A program made the translations under genes and the position numbers. 64,000 nucleotides of DNA from Devosia sp. 66-22 (lineage in GTDB: Bacteria > Pseudomonadota > Alphaproteobacteria > Rhizobiales > Devosiaceae). A model generated the notes under the pieces. It saw nothing but the letters and a program-made list of their open reading frames with translations, was not told the DNA's origin and did no database searches. The stretch is from NCBI GenBank assembly GCA_001899065.1, contig MKUZ01000009.1, positions 62,001-126,000 of the forward strand, given 5' to 3'. Shown one piece after another: positions 7,801 to 15,365 of the stretch (within the stretch, counting starts at the first letter, position 1; each line of letters begins with the position of its first letter).

Positions 7801-8310
7801 CTCGAGACCGAGGTTCGCGATCGCGGCGGCAGCGCCCGCAAGCTGGCGGGCACCGTCACCAGCCGGTCCGACCGGCGTACCAAGAAGGGCACGCCGATGA
7901 TGGTGGTGAAACTGTCGGACCAGACCGGCAGCTACGAGGTCATCGGCTTTTCCGAGGAGGTGCAGGCCTATGGCGCGATGCTGCAGCCGGGCGCCAATGT
8001 GATCATCGGCGTCAATGCCGACGAGCGGGACGACGGGATCAGCATCAGGGTCCAGTCGGTTCAGCCGCTCGACGAGGCTGCCCAGAAGGTCGGGAAATTC
8101 CTCGAGATCGAAGCCGACGACATCAAGTGCCTCGAACCGATCCACAAGCAGCTTAAGCCGGGCGGCAATGGCCGGATCAAGTTCGTGGTGGCGCGCGAGC
8201 AGGGGCGCCGGCTCTACGAGATCGACATCGGCGCGGGCTGGCAGATCAACCCGGCGCTGGCGGGAGCGATCAAGTCGTTCGACGGCGTGGTGGATGTGCG
8301 GCTGAACTAG
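4846..8310 (+). CDS. dnaE: DNA polymerase III alpha subunit (replicative, DnaE1 type)
   Basis: This 1154-residue polymerase is the catalytic subunit of the replisome. An N-terminal PHP domain starts with FIHLHIHSQYSLLEGA. The C-family polymerase core carries PGRGSGAGSL and PDFDIDFCQDRR, with the catalytic aspartates. A helix-hairpin-helix region (GAIKGVGQAVAEHI, about residue 845) follows, then an OB-fold (about 1000-1070). Length and the well-kept PHP domain fit replicative DnaE1 rather than the shorter error-prone DnaE2, which usually travels with imuA-imuB; neither is seen. Start ATG 4846 has only a weak ribosome site. The LexA box and micropeptide lie just upstream, an unusual setting for a replicative polymerase. 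Confidence 0.96.
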   Translation: MAGPGFIHLHIHSQYSLLEGALKLGTLLDLAKADKQPALGIADTNNLFGALEFSEKAAGKGVQPLLGAELALDFEAASERIYDRNHDRGQFGKSSVVLIAGNEAGYANLSRLVSRAYLEGEAGRAAAQLAWLDHDNVAGIMCLSGGPEGAIDPYFAAGLDGQAENRLEALRHLFGDRLYIELQRHGRQNEIGSEARLIDYAYRRGVPLVATNEPYFAGKGDYEAHDALLAIAAGSVVAQTERRKLTPEHHFKTRAEMGELFKDLPEALDNTVEIAQRVSYRPRTRGPILPRFAASPDQTAEEGMAAEAQRLRVEAQEGLKRRFDSYGMAEGHTVAEYEERLEFELGVIIKMKYPGYFLIVADFIQWAKAHDIPVGPGRGSGAGSLVAYALTITDLDPLRYDLLFERFLNPDRVSMPDFDIDFCQDRRGEVIHYVQEKYGDSQVAQIITFGTLQAKAVVRDVGRVLQMPYGQVDRISKMIPANPANPVTLAQALDLEPQLKAMRDTDEQVATLIEIAQKLEGLYRHASTHAAGIVIGERPLTELVPMYRDPRSDMPVTQYSLKWVEPAGLVKFDFLGLTTLTVLDQAVKMINRNGTKFALTDIPIDDARTFEKLTKGDVVGVFQVESPGMRRALVDMRPDRFEDLIALVALYRPGPMANIPTYCARKRGDEEVEYLHPLLKPILEPTYGVITYQEQVQQTAKSLAGYTLAEADLLRRAMGKKIKAEMDAQRSRFLDGAEKHSGIGKALANTIFDACAKFAEYGFNKSHSAPYAYITYQTAYLKTHFFQEFMAASMTYVMANTDKLNEFREDAKKHGIAVVPPSVNTSDAVFSARDGQIFYAIGAIKGVGQAVAEHIVEARGGRPFKDLADFAARVDNRIINKRTLETLVNAGAFDCLVSKREQAFLAIDDVVGQSQRLNEDRATGQGGLFDDGTPEAIRLTTNYEPWGLVERLDRERAAIGFHVSAHPLDEYAGLFGAMGVWTYQQLETEVRDRGGSARKLAGTVTSRSDRRTKKGTPMMVVKLSDQTGSYEVIGFSEEVQAYGAMLQPGANVIIGVNADERDDGISIRVQSVQPLDEAAQKVGKFLEIEADDIKCLEPIHKQLKPGGNGRIKFVVAREQGRRLYEIDIGAGWQINPALAGAIKSFDGVVDVRLN

Positions 8311-8325
8311 CCGCGGCGCGAGTGG

Positions 8326-8838
8326 TCACTCGCCGCTGAGATATCTGCGGTTCACCCAGCCCTCGTCGCCATCGACGCGGACCTTCTGCCAGCTGCCCAC
8401 CGCGTAGGGCAGGAAGGCGATATCGCACTGATCGGGATCGAGCTCGGCGACGATGCGCGAGACGGTGGAGGGATAGGCGCGCAGGTTGAGGACGTCGTCG
8501 TCATCGACGCCGCTGACGCAGTATAGCGCCGGCGAGACCATCGAGATGAACTTGTCGTTGACCCAGCCGGCATCGTGGCCGTCCTCGACCGGATACCAAT
8601 TGCCCTCGGGCGCGCCGGTCACGACGATGCCGCACTCGCCATAGCGCCAGCGGGCGACGATATCGCCGCGCGAGACGGGCTCGTCGCGGACATTGAGACG
8701 GTCCCAGGACGCGACATTGACCACACAATGCTCCTCGCCCTCGACGACGAAGGTGTCGACGGCAGCGGCCGGAAGGGCGTTCAGCAGCGCAGTGGCGGCA
8801 AGGCAGGCGAGGAGGGTAAGACGGGTGAGGCGGTGCAT
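8326..8838 (-). CDS. Exported protein with two bacterial SH3 domains
   Basis: This 170-residue protein has a clear signal peptide (MHRLTRLTLLACLAATALLN..., cleavage after the AAA near residue 26) and two SH3b repeats. The first spans about residues 38-95 (RLNVRDEPVSRGDIVARW ... GWVNDKFIS). The second spans about 100-168 (LNLRAYPSTVSRIVAELD ... DEGWVNRRYLS). Such domains usually bind cell-wall peptides or partner proteins in the periplasm; no catalytic domain is attached. Start ATG 8838 has GGAG nine bases upstream; an upstream in-frame start would bury the signal peptide. It is convergent with dnaE, 15 bases apart. The function is otherwise unknown. Confidence 0.8.
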   Translation of the reverse strand: MHRLTRLTLLACLAATALLNALPAAAVDTFVVEGEEHCVVNVASWDRLNVRDEPVSRGDIVARWRYGECGIVVTGAPEGNWYPVEDGHDAGWVNDKFISMVSPALYCVSGVDDDDVLNLRAYPSTVSRIVAELDPDQCDIAFLPYAVGSWQKVRVDGDEGWVNRRYLSGE

Positions 8839-8919
8839 GGCGATCTCCGGTGTTGGGGCGGAAGATCGGCGGGGGCGGTTGAACCGGGGGTGAATGGCGG
8901 ACGGTGACGCCCGCAACCC

Positions 8920-8948
8920 TTGCGCTGCCGGGCAAATCCTCCTATATG
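8920..8948 (+). promoter_or_regulatory. Probable sigma-70 promoter of rpsB-tsf
   Basis: TTGCGC (8920-8925) and TATATG (8943-8948) are separated by exactly 17 bases. They lie about 125 bases before the rpsB start and outside the divergent SH3-protein gene. This leaves a 5' leader of about 115 bases. Confidence 0.55.
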
Positions 8949-9011
8949 CGCCGCGCGTCCAGCATTTCCCGGGCGTAATTCACATGTGGAGCCGGCCCTT
9001 TCGAGGTCCAT

Positions 9012-9057
9012 CCGGTGACGGCTTTTGCCGTTGACCGCTCCGCAGAGGCAAAACCGG
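9012..9057 (+). promoter_or_regulatory. Leader hairpin upstream of the rpsB ribosome binding site
   Basis: TTTTGCC (9023-9029) pairs with GGCAAAA (9047-9053), and the flanking CCGGT (9012-9016) can extend with CCGG after a bulge. The hairpin ends just before the AAAGGAG ribosome site. Ribosomal protein S2 represses its own mRNA in E. coli through the rpsB leader; a similar role here is inference. Confidence 0.35.
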
Positions 9058-9071
9058 TAAAGGAGCCTTTC

Positions 9072-9842
9072 ATGGCATTGCCCGACTTTTCCATGCGTCA
9101 ACTGCTCGAAGCAGGCGTTCATTTCGGCCACCAGTCGCACCGCTGGAACCCGAAGATGGAGCGTTACATTTTCGGCGTTCGCAACGACATCCACATCCTC
9201 GACCTCGGCCAGACCGTGCCGCTGCTGCAGCGCGCGCTCCAGCTCGTGTCGGATACGGTTGCCGATGGCGGCCGCGTGCTGTTCGTGGGCACCAAGCGCC
9301 AGGCGGCGCCGGTGGTGGCGCAGGCGGCCCGTGACTCGGCTCAGTACTTCGTCAATTCGCGCTGGCTGGGCGGCACGCTGACCAACTGGCAGACGGTTTC
9401 GCAGTCGATCGCTCGCCTCCGCGAACTGGAATCCAAGCTCGCCGACGGCGGCGAGGGTGCCGGCGGGCTGACCAAGAAGGAACGCCTGCTGCTCGACCGC
9501 GAGCGCGAGCGCCTCGACCGCGACCTGGGCGGCATCAAGGACATGGGGAACCTCCCCAACCTGCTGTTCGTGATCGACACGAACAAGGAAGCCAATGCCA
9601 TCAAGGAAGCCCGTCGTCTCGGCATTCCGGTGATCGCGATCATCGACTCGAACTCGGATCCCGACACCGTCGACTACCCGGTGCCGGGCAATGACGACGC
9701 CGCCCGCGCGCTGGAACTTTACTGCGGCCTCATCTCGCGTGCGGCCATCGACGGTATCGGCCGCTCGTCGGCCGGCCGCGGTGCCGACCTTGGCGCCGCC
9801 GTCGAGGCTCCCGCCGAAGACGCGATCCAGGCCGCCGAATAA
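9072..9842 (+). CDS. rpsB: Small ribosomal subunit protein uS2
   Basis: This 256-residue protein is part of the 30S subunit. It shows the S2 signatures [20 protein letters not shown] near the N terminus, [11 protein letters not shown], and [30 protein letters not shown]. The start at ATG 9072 is set by AAAGGAG eight bases upstream; the open frame reaches 9015 but has no conserved sequence before this point. It is followed by tsf after 74 bases, the standard bacterial pair. A short Ala/Glu-rich C-terminal tail follows the core fold. Confidence 0.97.
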   Translation: MALPDFSMRQLLEAGVHFGHQSHRWNPKMERYIFGVRNDIHILDLGQTVPLLQRALQLVSDTVADGGRVLFVGTKRQAAPVVAQAARDSAQYFVNSRWLGGTLTNWQTVSQSIARLRELESKLADGGEGAGGLTKKERLLLDRERERLDRDLGGIKDMGNLPNLLFVIDTNKEANAIKEARRLGIPVIAIIDSNSDPDTVDYPVPGNDDAARALELYCGLISRAAIDGIGRSSAGRGADLGAAVEAPAEDAIQAAE

Positions 9843-9916
9843 GCGGCCGTCACGGCATCTTCATTTTCAATCAATAGGCGCGGCCTGGATTCCAGGTCGC
9901 ATGAAAGGTGATCGAA

Positions 9917-10858
9917 ATGGCAGTCACTGCTCAGCAGGTCAAAGAACTCCGCGAGGCCACCGGCGTCGGGATGATGGACTGTAAGAAGGCTCTCGAGGAG
10001 ACCGGCGGGGACATGGAAGCGGCCGTGGACTGGCTGCGCACCCGCGGGCTCGCCAAGGCCGCCAAGAAGGCCGGCCGCATCGCGGCAGAAGGTCTTGTGG
10101 GCGTCAATGTCGAAGGGACCCAGGCGGCGATCGTCGAGGTGAACTCCGAGACCGATTTCGTGGCGCGCAACGAGCAGTTCCAGGCGATCGTGGGCAATGT
10201 TGCCAAGCTTGCCGTCGAGGCCGGCGGCAGCACCGACAAGCTCGCCGAGATGCCGTTCCCCGGCACCGGCCGCTCGGTCGCGGCCGAGCTGACCGACGCC
10301 ATCGCCAAGATCGGCGAGAACATGAATCTGCGCCGTTCGGCGGTGATCGACGTCAAGGACGGCGTGATCGGCTCGTATGTCCACAACACCGTCAAGCCCG
10401 GCATGGGCAAGCTCGGCGTGATCGTGGGCCTCGAGTCGACCGGTGACAAGAACGTGCTGCTCGCCTTGGGCAAGCAGATCGCCATGCACATCGCCAACAC
10501 GAACCCGGCGTCGGTTTCGGAAGCCGATATCGACCCGGCGCTCGTTGCCAAGGAGCGCGAGATCTTCACCGAGCAGGCCAAGGAAACCGGCAAGCCGGCC
10601 GAAGTCATCGCCAAGATGGTGGAAGGCCGCGTGCGCAAGTTCTTCGAGGAATCGACGCTGCTCGCCCAGACTTTCGTCATCGACGGCGAGAGCAAGGTGA
10701 AGGACGTCGTCGCCAGGGCCGAGAAGGACGCCGGCGCGCCGATCAAGGTGACCAAGTTCGTGCGCTACTCGCTCGGCGAAGGCATCGAGAAGGCCGAGAC
10801 CGACTTCGCCGCCGAAGTGGCCGCCACCTCCGGCGTGCCGCAGCAGCCGCAGGCGTAA
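9917..10858 (+). CDS. tsf: Translation elongation factor Ts
   Basis: This 313-residue factor exchanges GDP for GTP on EF-Tu. The N-terminal UBA-like domain is typical ([25 protein letters not shown]), followed by the core with [15 protein letters not shown], which contains the TDF contact to EF-Tu, and a second core repeat. Start ATG 9917 follows AAAGGTG. Length is normal for alphaproteobacteria. It is co-transcribed with rpsB. A strong hairpin after the stop separates it from pyrH. Confidence 0.97.
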   Translation: MAVTAQQVKELREATGVGMMDCKKALEETGGDMEAAVDWLRTRGLAKAAKKAGRIAAEGLVGVNVEGTQAAIVEVNSETDFVARNEQFQAIVGNVAKLAVEAGGSTDKLAEMPFPGTGRSVAAELTDAIAKIGENMNLRRSAVIDVKDGVIGSYVHNTVKPGMGKLGVIVGLESTGDKNVLLALGKQIAMHIANTNPASVSEADIDPALVAKEREIFTEQAKETGKPAEVIAKMVEGRVRKFFEESTLLAQTFVIDGESKVKDVVARAEKDAGAPIKVTKFVRYSLGEGIEKAETDFAAEVAATSGVPQQPQA

Positions 10859-10875
10859 AATCCTCAAAAAATGCA

Positions 10876-10902
10876 CGGCCGGGCTGGTATCCAGCCCGGC
10901 CG
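10876..10902 (+). terminator. Perfect 12-bp hairpin between tsf and pyrH
   Basis: CGGCCGGGCTGG (10876-10887) and CCAGCCCGGCCG (10891-10902) pair perfectly around a TAT loop, 18 bases after the tsf stop. No T-run follows, so it may pause polymerase or define the tsf 3' end while allowing read-through into pyrH. Confidence 0.55.
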
Positions 10903-10972
10903 AATGTCATCTAACCTGCCGTCGCTGCGCAGGATTCGTCGCGTAGCAGGTTCCCCCCTCCGCGAGGCGCTG

Positions 10973-11698
10973 ATGGCCAAACTTCCCTACAAGCGCATCC
11001 TGCTCAAAGTCTCCGGCGAAGTGCTGGCAGGCGACCAGCAGTTCGGCATCGAGCCCAAGTTCCTAACCGCCATGGCCGAGCAGATCGTCGCGGCATCCAA
11101 GGCGGGCGCCGAGATCGCCATCGTGATCGGCGCGGGCAACATCTTCCGCGGCATGGCGGTCGCCGCCGAGGGAACGGACCGGGTCACCGCAGACTTGATG
11201 GGCATGCTCGGTACCGTCATCAATTCATTGGCCCTGTCCAATGCCATCACCCGGGGCGGGGTGAAGGCCAAGGTGTTCTCGGCCCTCACCATGCCGTCGG
11301 TCGCCGACAGTTTTACGGCGCGCGCGGCCAAGGCGGCGCTGGACGACGGCTTCGTGGTGGTGTGCGCCGGAGGCACGGGCAATCCGTTCTTCACCACCGA
11401 CACCGCCGCGGCGCTCAAGGCGATCGAGCTCGATTGCGACGTGCTGCTCAAGGGGACCAAAGTCGACGGCGTGTACGACCAGGACCCCAAGAAGAATCCG
11501 AAGGCCAAGCGCTATGAAACCGTCAGCTATGACGAAGTCATTGCGCGCAACCTCAAAGTCATGGACACGGCGGCCTTCGCGCTTGCGCGCGACAACGGGC
11601 TGCCGATACTGGTCTATGCTCTCGACGACAAGGAAGGCCTGATGGGCGTATTGGGCGGCAAGACGCGCTCGACGTTCGTGGGCATCGACAAGAAGTAG
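10973..11698 (+). CDS. pyrH: UMP kinase
   Basis: This 241-residue amino acid kinase phosphorylates UMP to UDP for nucleotide synthesis. Family motifs are [13 protein letters not shown] at the N terminus, [25 protein letters not shown] and the nucleotide loop [13 protein letters not shown]. Start ATG 10973 gives the conserved N terminus; the upstream open frame includes the hairpin and is not coding. The order tsf-pyrH-frr-uppS-cdsA is conserved in proteobacteria. UDP made here feeds the UDP-sugar pathway used by the lipid A genes downstream. Confidence 0.96.
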   Translation: MAKLPYKRILLKVSGEVLAGDQQFGIEPKFLTAMAEQIVAASKAGAEIAIVIGAGNIFRGMAVAAEGTDRVTADLMGMLGTVINSLALSNAITRGGVKAKVFSALTMPSVADSFTARAAKAALDDGFVVVCAGGTGNPFFTTDTAAALKAIELDCDVLLKGTKVDGVYDQDPKKNPKAKRYETVSYDEVIARNLKVMDTAAFALARDNGLPILVYALDDKEGLMGVLGGKTRSTFVGIDKK

Positions 11699-11709
11699 GA
11701 GTTACGACA

Positions 11710-12276
11710 ATGGCCGCGCCGCCGACATTCGATCTCAACGAGATGAAGACCCGCATGCAGAAATCGATCGCCTCGCTGCGCGACGAACTGCAGGGGCTGC
11801 GGACGGGCCGCGCCAGCGCGAGCCTGCTCGAACCGGTGATGGTGGAGGCCTATGGCACGCGCATGCCGCTCAACCAGGTGGCGACCGTGACGGTGCCCGA
11901 GGCGCGGCTGCTCAACGTTTCGGTGTGGGACCGCTCGATGGCGCCCGCCGTCGACAAGGCGATCCGCAACTCCGGGCTGGGGCTCAACCCCTCGACCGAA
12001 GGCGCGACGATCCGCGTGCCGCTGCCGGAACTCAACGAGGAGCGCCGCCGCGAACTGACCAAAGTCGCGCATAATTATGCCGAGCAGGCCAAAGTGGCGA
12101 TCCGGCATATCCGCCGCGACGGCATGGACCTGCTCAAGACGCTCGAGAAGGGCGGCCATATCGGCCAGGACGACAGCCGCGGCAAGTCGGACCTCGTGCA
12201 GAAGGCCACCGACGACGCGATCAGCGAGGTCGATCAGGTGCTTGCCGCTAAGGAACAGGAAATCATGCAGGTCTAG
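11710..12276 (+). CDS. frr: Ribosome recycling factor
   Basis: This 188-residue protein splits post-termination ribosomes with EF-G. The three-helix domain is visible in [27 protein letters not shown] and [37 protein letters not shown] (read as the family pattern with small changes). A helical C terminus follows. ATG 11710 follows TAGGAGTT. It lies 11 bases after pyrH, in the same operon. Nothing unusual is seen. Confidence 0.97.
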   Translation: MAAPPTFDLNEMKTRMQKSIASLRDELQGLRTGRASASLLEPVMVEAYGTRMPLNQVATVTVPEARLLNVSVWDRSMAPAVDKAIRNSGLGLNPSTEGATIRVPLPELNEERRRELTKVAHNYAEQAKVAIRHIRRDGMDLLKTLEKGGHIGQDDSRGKSDLVQKATDDAISEVDQVLAAKEQEIMQV

Positions 12277-12312
12277 ACTGCATGGAATTGCCCAGGGCCC
12301 GGAGGGCCGCCG

Positions 12313-13074
12313 ATGTCCACTGAACCTGCCATCCAGTCGCGTGCCGCTTCGCGGCCGGACCTGAGGATTCCGGCACATGTCGGGGTCATCATGGATGGCA
12401 ATGGCCGCTGGGCGAAGGCGCGCGGCAAACCGCGGACCGAGGGGCATGTCGCGGGCGTCAAGGCGCTGCGCGGGATGGTCGAGCACTGCATCAATTACGG
12501 CGTCGATTATCTGACGGTGTTCAGCTTCTCGTCCGAGAACTGGACCCGGCCCAAGGACGAAATCAGCTTCATTTTCGGGCTGTTGCGCCGTTTTGTCGCC
12601 TCTGATCTCGAGAAGCTGCACCGCAACAATGTGCGGGTGCGGATCATCGGGTCGCGGGACGGACTGGATGACAGCCTGCGCCGGCTGATCGCCGAGGTCG
12701 AAGCGACGACGGCGCTGAATACGGGGCTGCAGCTCCAGGTGGCGTTCAACTATGGCGGCAAGGCCGAGATCGCCGACGCGGTCCGGCGCATTGCCGGGCT
12801 GGTCGCAGCCGGCCGGCTGAAGGCCGAGGACATCACCGAAGACACCATCGGCCGGGCGCTCTACACGGCAGGCATGCCGGATCCGGACATCATCATCCGG
12901 ACCAGCGGCGAGCAGCGCATCTCCAATTTCATGCTCTGGCAGAGCGCCTATTCCGAGCTGGTCTTCGTCGAGGAGAACTGGCCGGACTTCAACGAGGCCG
13001 CCTTCCTGCGGGTCCTTGAAGAGTATTCGGGCCGCGATCGCCGCTATGGCGGGGTAGAGGCGCAGATAAGGTGA
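12313..13074 (+). CDS. uppS: Isoprenyl transferase (undecaprenyl diphosphate synthase)
   Basis: This 253-residue cis-prenyltransferase builds undecaprenyl diphosphate, the lipid carrier for peptidoglycan and O-antigen, from farnesyl diphosphate and isopentenyl diphosphate. The catalytic Asp is D28 in HVGVIMDGNGRWAKARG. The FSSENWTRP motif and the C-terminal DIIIRTSGEQRISNFMLWQ are intact. Its stop overlaps the cdsA start as GTGA, indicating coupling. It is the first envelope-lipid gene of the block. Confidence 0.96.
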   Translation: MSTEPAIQSRAASRPDLRIPAHVGVIMDGNGRWAKARGKPRTEGHVAGVKALRGMVEHCINYGVDYLTVFSFSSENWTRPKDEISFIFGLLRRFVASDLEKLHRNNVRVRIIGSRDGLDDSLRRLIAEVEATTALNTGLQLQVAFNYGGKAEIADAVRRIAGLVAAGRLKAEDITEDTIGRALYTAGMPDPDIIIRTSGEQRISNFMLWQSAYSELVFVEENWPDFNEAAFLRVLEEYSGRDRRYGGVEAQIR

Positions 13075-13925
13075 CAGCACCCGGTCCGTCAGGCGACGTC
13101 CCGCCACGTTCCGTCTCCTGGGCAGACCTGGGGCCCCGCGTCGTTTCCGCCGTTGTCCTCGTCGCCATCATCGCCACCGGGCTCTATTTCGGCGGTTACG
13201 TCTGGGCCATCCTCGCGGCCATCGTGTTTGCCATCACCTACCGCGAATGGGAGCAGATGGTGACGCTCAAGCCCATCGCGCCGCTCGGGCTGGTGCTGGG
13301 CTTCCTCCTCGCCGTCGCGTCGCTGGCCTATCCGGCGTTCGGACCGGTGGCGACACTCGCGGTGGCCGCGGTCGCGGTCGCGCTGTCGTTCCTGGGGGAG
13401 CGCCCGGTGATCGTCTGGCGCGTGGGCGGCATCATTTTCTTTGCCATCGTGCTGATCGCGGTGCAGGAGCTGCGCGGTACGGTGCCGGCGGGCATCATCG
13501 CCGGATGGTATCTGGGCATCGTGATTGCCTCCAACGATACCGGGGCCTATTTCGTCGGCCGCGTCGTGGGCGGACCCAAGCTCGCGCCGATGATTTCGCC
13601 CGCCAAGACGATCTCGGGCGCCGTCGGCGGCTGGCTGATCGGGACCATCGCCGGCACGATCTACTGGACGATCTTTACGCCCTCGCCCTGGTGGCTGGGC
13701 CTCGTGTTCTCGGCCGTGATCGGCGTTGTGGGGCAGGTGGGCGACCTCATCGAGAGCGCCATCAAGCGCCTGTTCCGCATCAAGGATTCGGGCGACATCA
13801 TTCCCGGCCATGGCGGCTTCATGGACCGGCTCGACAGCGTGACGTTCGGCCTGATCCTGCTGGTGCTGATCGGGCTGCTGCATGGCGGGCTGGGCAACGT
13901 GCCGGTCGGCTTCCTCTATTGGTGA
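13071..13925 (+). CDS. cdsA: Phosphatidate cytidylyltransferase
   Basis: This 284-residue integral membrane enzyme makes CDP-diacylglycerol, the precursor of all phospholipids, from phosphatidate and CTP. It has about seven or eight hydrophobic spans and the family signature near the C terminus: SAIKRLFRIKDSGDIIPGHG followed by GFMDRLDS. The GTG start at 13071 overlaps the uppS stop. In many proteobacteria the next gene is dxr; here it is rseP after 90 bases. Confidence 0.95.
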   Translation: MTAPGPSGDVPPRSVSWADLGPRVVSAVVLVAIIATGLYFGGYVWAILAAIVFAITYREWEQMVTLKPIAPLGLVLGFLLAVASLAYPAFGPVATLAVAAVAVALSFLGERPVIVWRVGGIIFFAIVLIAVQELRGTVPAGIIAGWYLGIVIASNDTGAYFVGRVVGGPKLAPMISPAKTISGAVGGWLIGTIAGTIYWTIFTPSPWWLGLVFSAVIGVVGQVGDLIESAIKRLFRIKDSGDIIPGHGGFMDRLDSVTFGLILLVLIGLLHGGLGNVPVGFLYW

Positions 13926-14015
13926 CCCAATAAGACCCCGGCGGCGCCGGCGCGGCGTCCAACTGTGACCGTAATCACCGTCTAGACCGCCCGGACTACC
14001 TCAGGAGCGTCCAAA

Positions 14016-15173
14016 CTGTCCTTCCTCCAGCTTCCGATCCTCTACGCCATTCCCGCGTTCATCCTGGTGCTGACGGTGATCGTCTTCGTGCACGAGATGG
14101 GACACTACCTGGTGGCGCGCTGGAACGGCGTTGCAATCCAGACCTTCTCGATCGGCTTCGGCAAGGAACTGTGGGGCTTCGACGACAAGCACGGCACGCG
14201 CTGGCGGCTGTCGGCGATTCCGCTGGGCGGCTATGTCCGCTTCGTGGGCGACCTCAACGCGGCGAGCATGCCAGATCCGGAAGCGGAGGCGTTGCTGCCA
14301 CCCGAAGAGCGCCAGCGGATGTTCATCAACAAGAACGTCTGGCAGCGCATGGCGGTGGTCGTCGCGGGGCCGGTGGCCAATATCCTGTTCACCTTCCTGC
14401 TGCTCTACGCCCTGCTGCTCGGCTATGGCCGCTACACGATCACGCCGGTCATCGGCGAAGTTGTCGCCGGCGGGGTGGCGGCCGAGGCTGGTCTGCTGGC
14501 GGGCGACCTCTTCACCTCGGTGGATGGCTTCAAGGTGCGCGGGTTCGAGGACGTGCAGCGCCTGATCGCGACGTCGCCGGGACGTCCGGTGACCGTGGTG
14601 GTCGACCGGGCGGGCGAAATCCTGACATTCGTGCTCACCCCCGAGATTGCCGAGACCACGGACAGATTCGGCAATGCCCACCGCGTGGGCCGGATCGGCG
14701 TGGGCCGCAGCGTCGAGGAGGGCGATGTCCGCTTCTATCGGCCCGATCCGGTCGAGGGCGTCAGCATGACGATCGAGGACATGAACCTGATCGTGGTGCG
14801 GACCGTGGCGTTCATCGGCGACCTGTTCACCGAGCGCCGGGACTTCCGCAATTTGGGCGGGCCGGTCGAAATCGCCAAGGCGTCGGGCGAGATCGCCTCG
14901 CTGGGGCCGACGGCGCTGATCTTCTTCATCGCCACCGTGTCGCTCAGCATCGGCCTGTTCAACCTGCTGCCGATCCCCATGCTCGATGGCGGCCACCTGG
15001 TCTTTTACATCGCCGAGGCGCTGCGCGGACGGCCACTCAGCCCGCAGGTGCAGGAGATCGGTTTCAGGGTGGGTTTTGCCGCCATCATGAGCCTGTTCAT
15101 CCTGGTGCTGGTGACCAATACGATCCCCAATACGCTGCCGCGGCTGTTCAGCGGCATTATGGGGCAGGGGTGA
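14016..15173 (+). CDS. rseP: RIP metalloprotease RseP (site-2 protease), probable CTG start
   Basis: This intramembrane zinc protease cleaves anti-sigma factors and leftover signal peptides. The first span carries the zinc motif HEMGH (residues 26-30 if started at 14016). A PDZ domain follows (about residues 135-215), and the last spans carry LLPIPMLDGGH, where the Asp completes the active site. The obvious in-frame start, GTG 14067, would cut the first span in half. The frame extends to CTG 14016, preceded by AGGAG eight bases away, and restores a full helix (about 385 residues). No ATG, GTG or TTG exists in between with a ribosome site. The start is therefore inferred as CTG. Confidence 0.9.
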   Translation: MSFLQLPILYAIPAFILVLTVIVFVHEMGHYLVARWNGVAIQTFSIGFGKELWGFDDKHGTRWRLSAIPLGGYVRFVGDLNAASMPDPEAEALLPPEERQRMFINKNVWQRMAVVVAGPVANILFTFLLLYALLLGYGRYTITPVIGEVVAGGVAAEAGLLAGDLFTSVDGFKVRGFEDVQRLIATSPGRPVTVVVDRAGEILTFVLTPEIAETTDRFGNAHRVGRIGVGRSVEEGDVRFYRPDPVEGVSMTIEDMNLIVVRTVAFIGDLFTERRDFRNLGGPVEIAKASGEIASLGPTALIFFIATVSLSIGLFNLLPIPMLDGGHLVFYIAEALRGRPLSPQVQEIGFRVGFAAIMSLFILVLVTNTIPNTLPRLFSGIMGQG

Positions 15174-15365
15174 GTCTCATAAGCCTTTGTTAACCTTGGT
15201 TTTCAGGGTGTTGCATGAATGCACGGGGACCAAGCATTCGCTAACGCAACGGCCCCTTCCAGCTTGCCCTTGGTTAAAAAACGGGTAAATGCTTCCGGGT
15301 GGAGTTAGCTGGGGGTGCTGTGCATGGCGATTCCCCAGCCTTTCGTCTGAGAGGCATATAGAATC

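Noticed and set aside
5728-8145. An 800-codon open frame antisense to dnaE
   Set aside because: Full-length dnaE with intact catalytic motifs lies on the other strand; the antisense frame is His/Arg/Leu-rich and motif-free.
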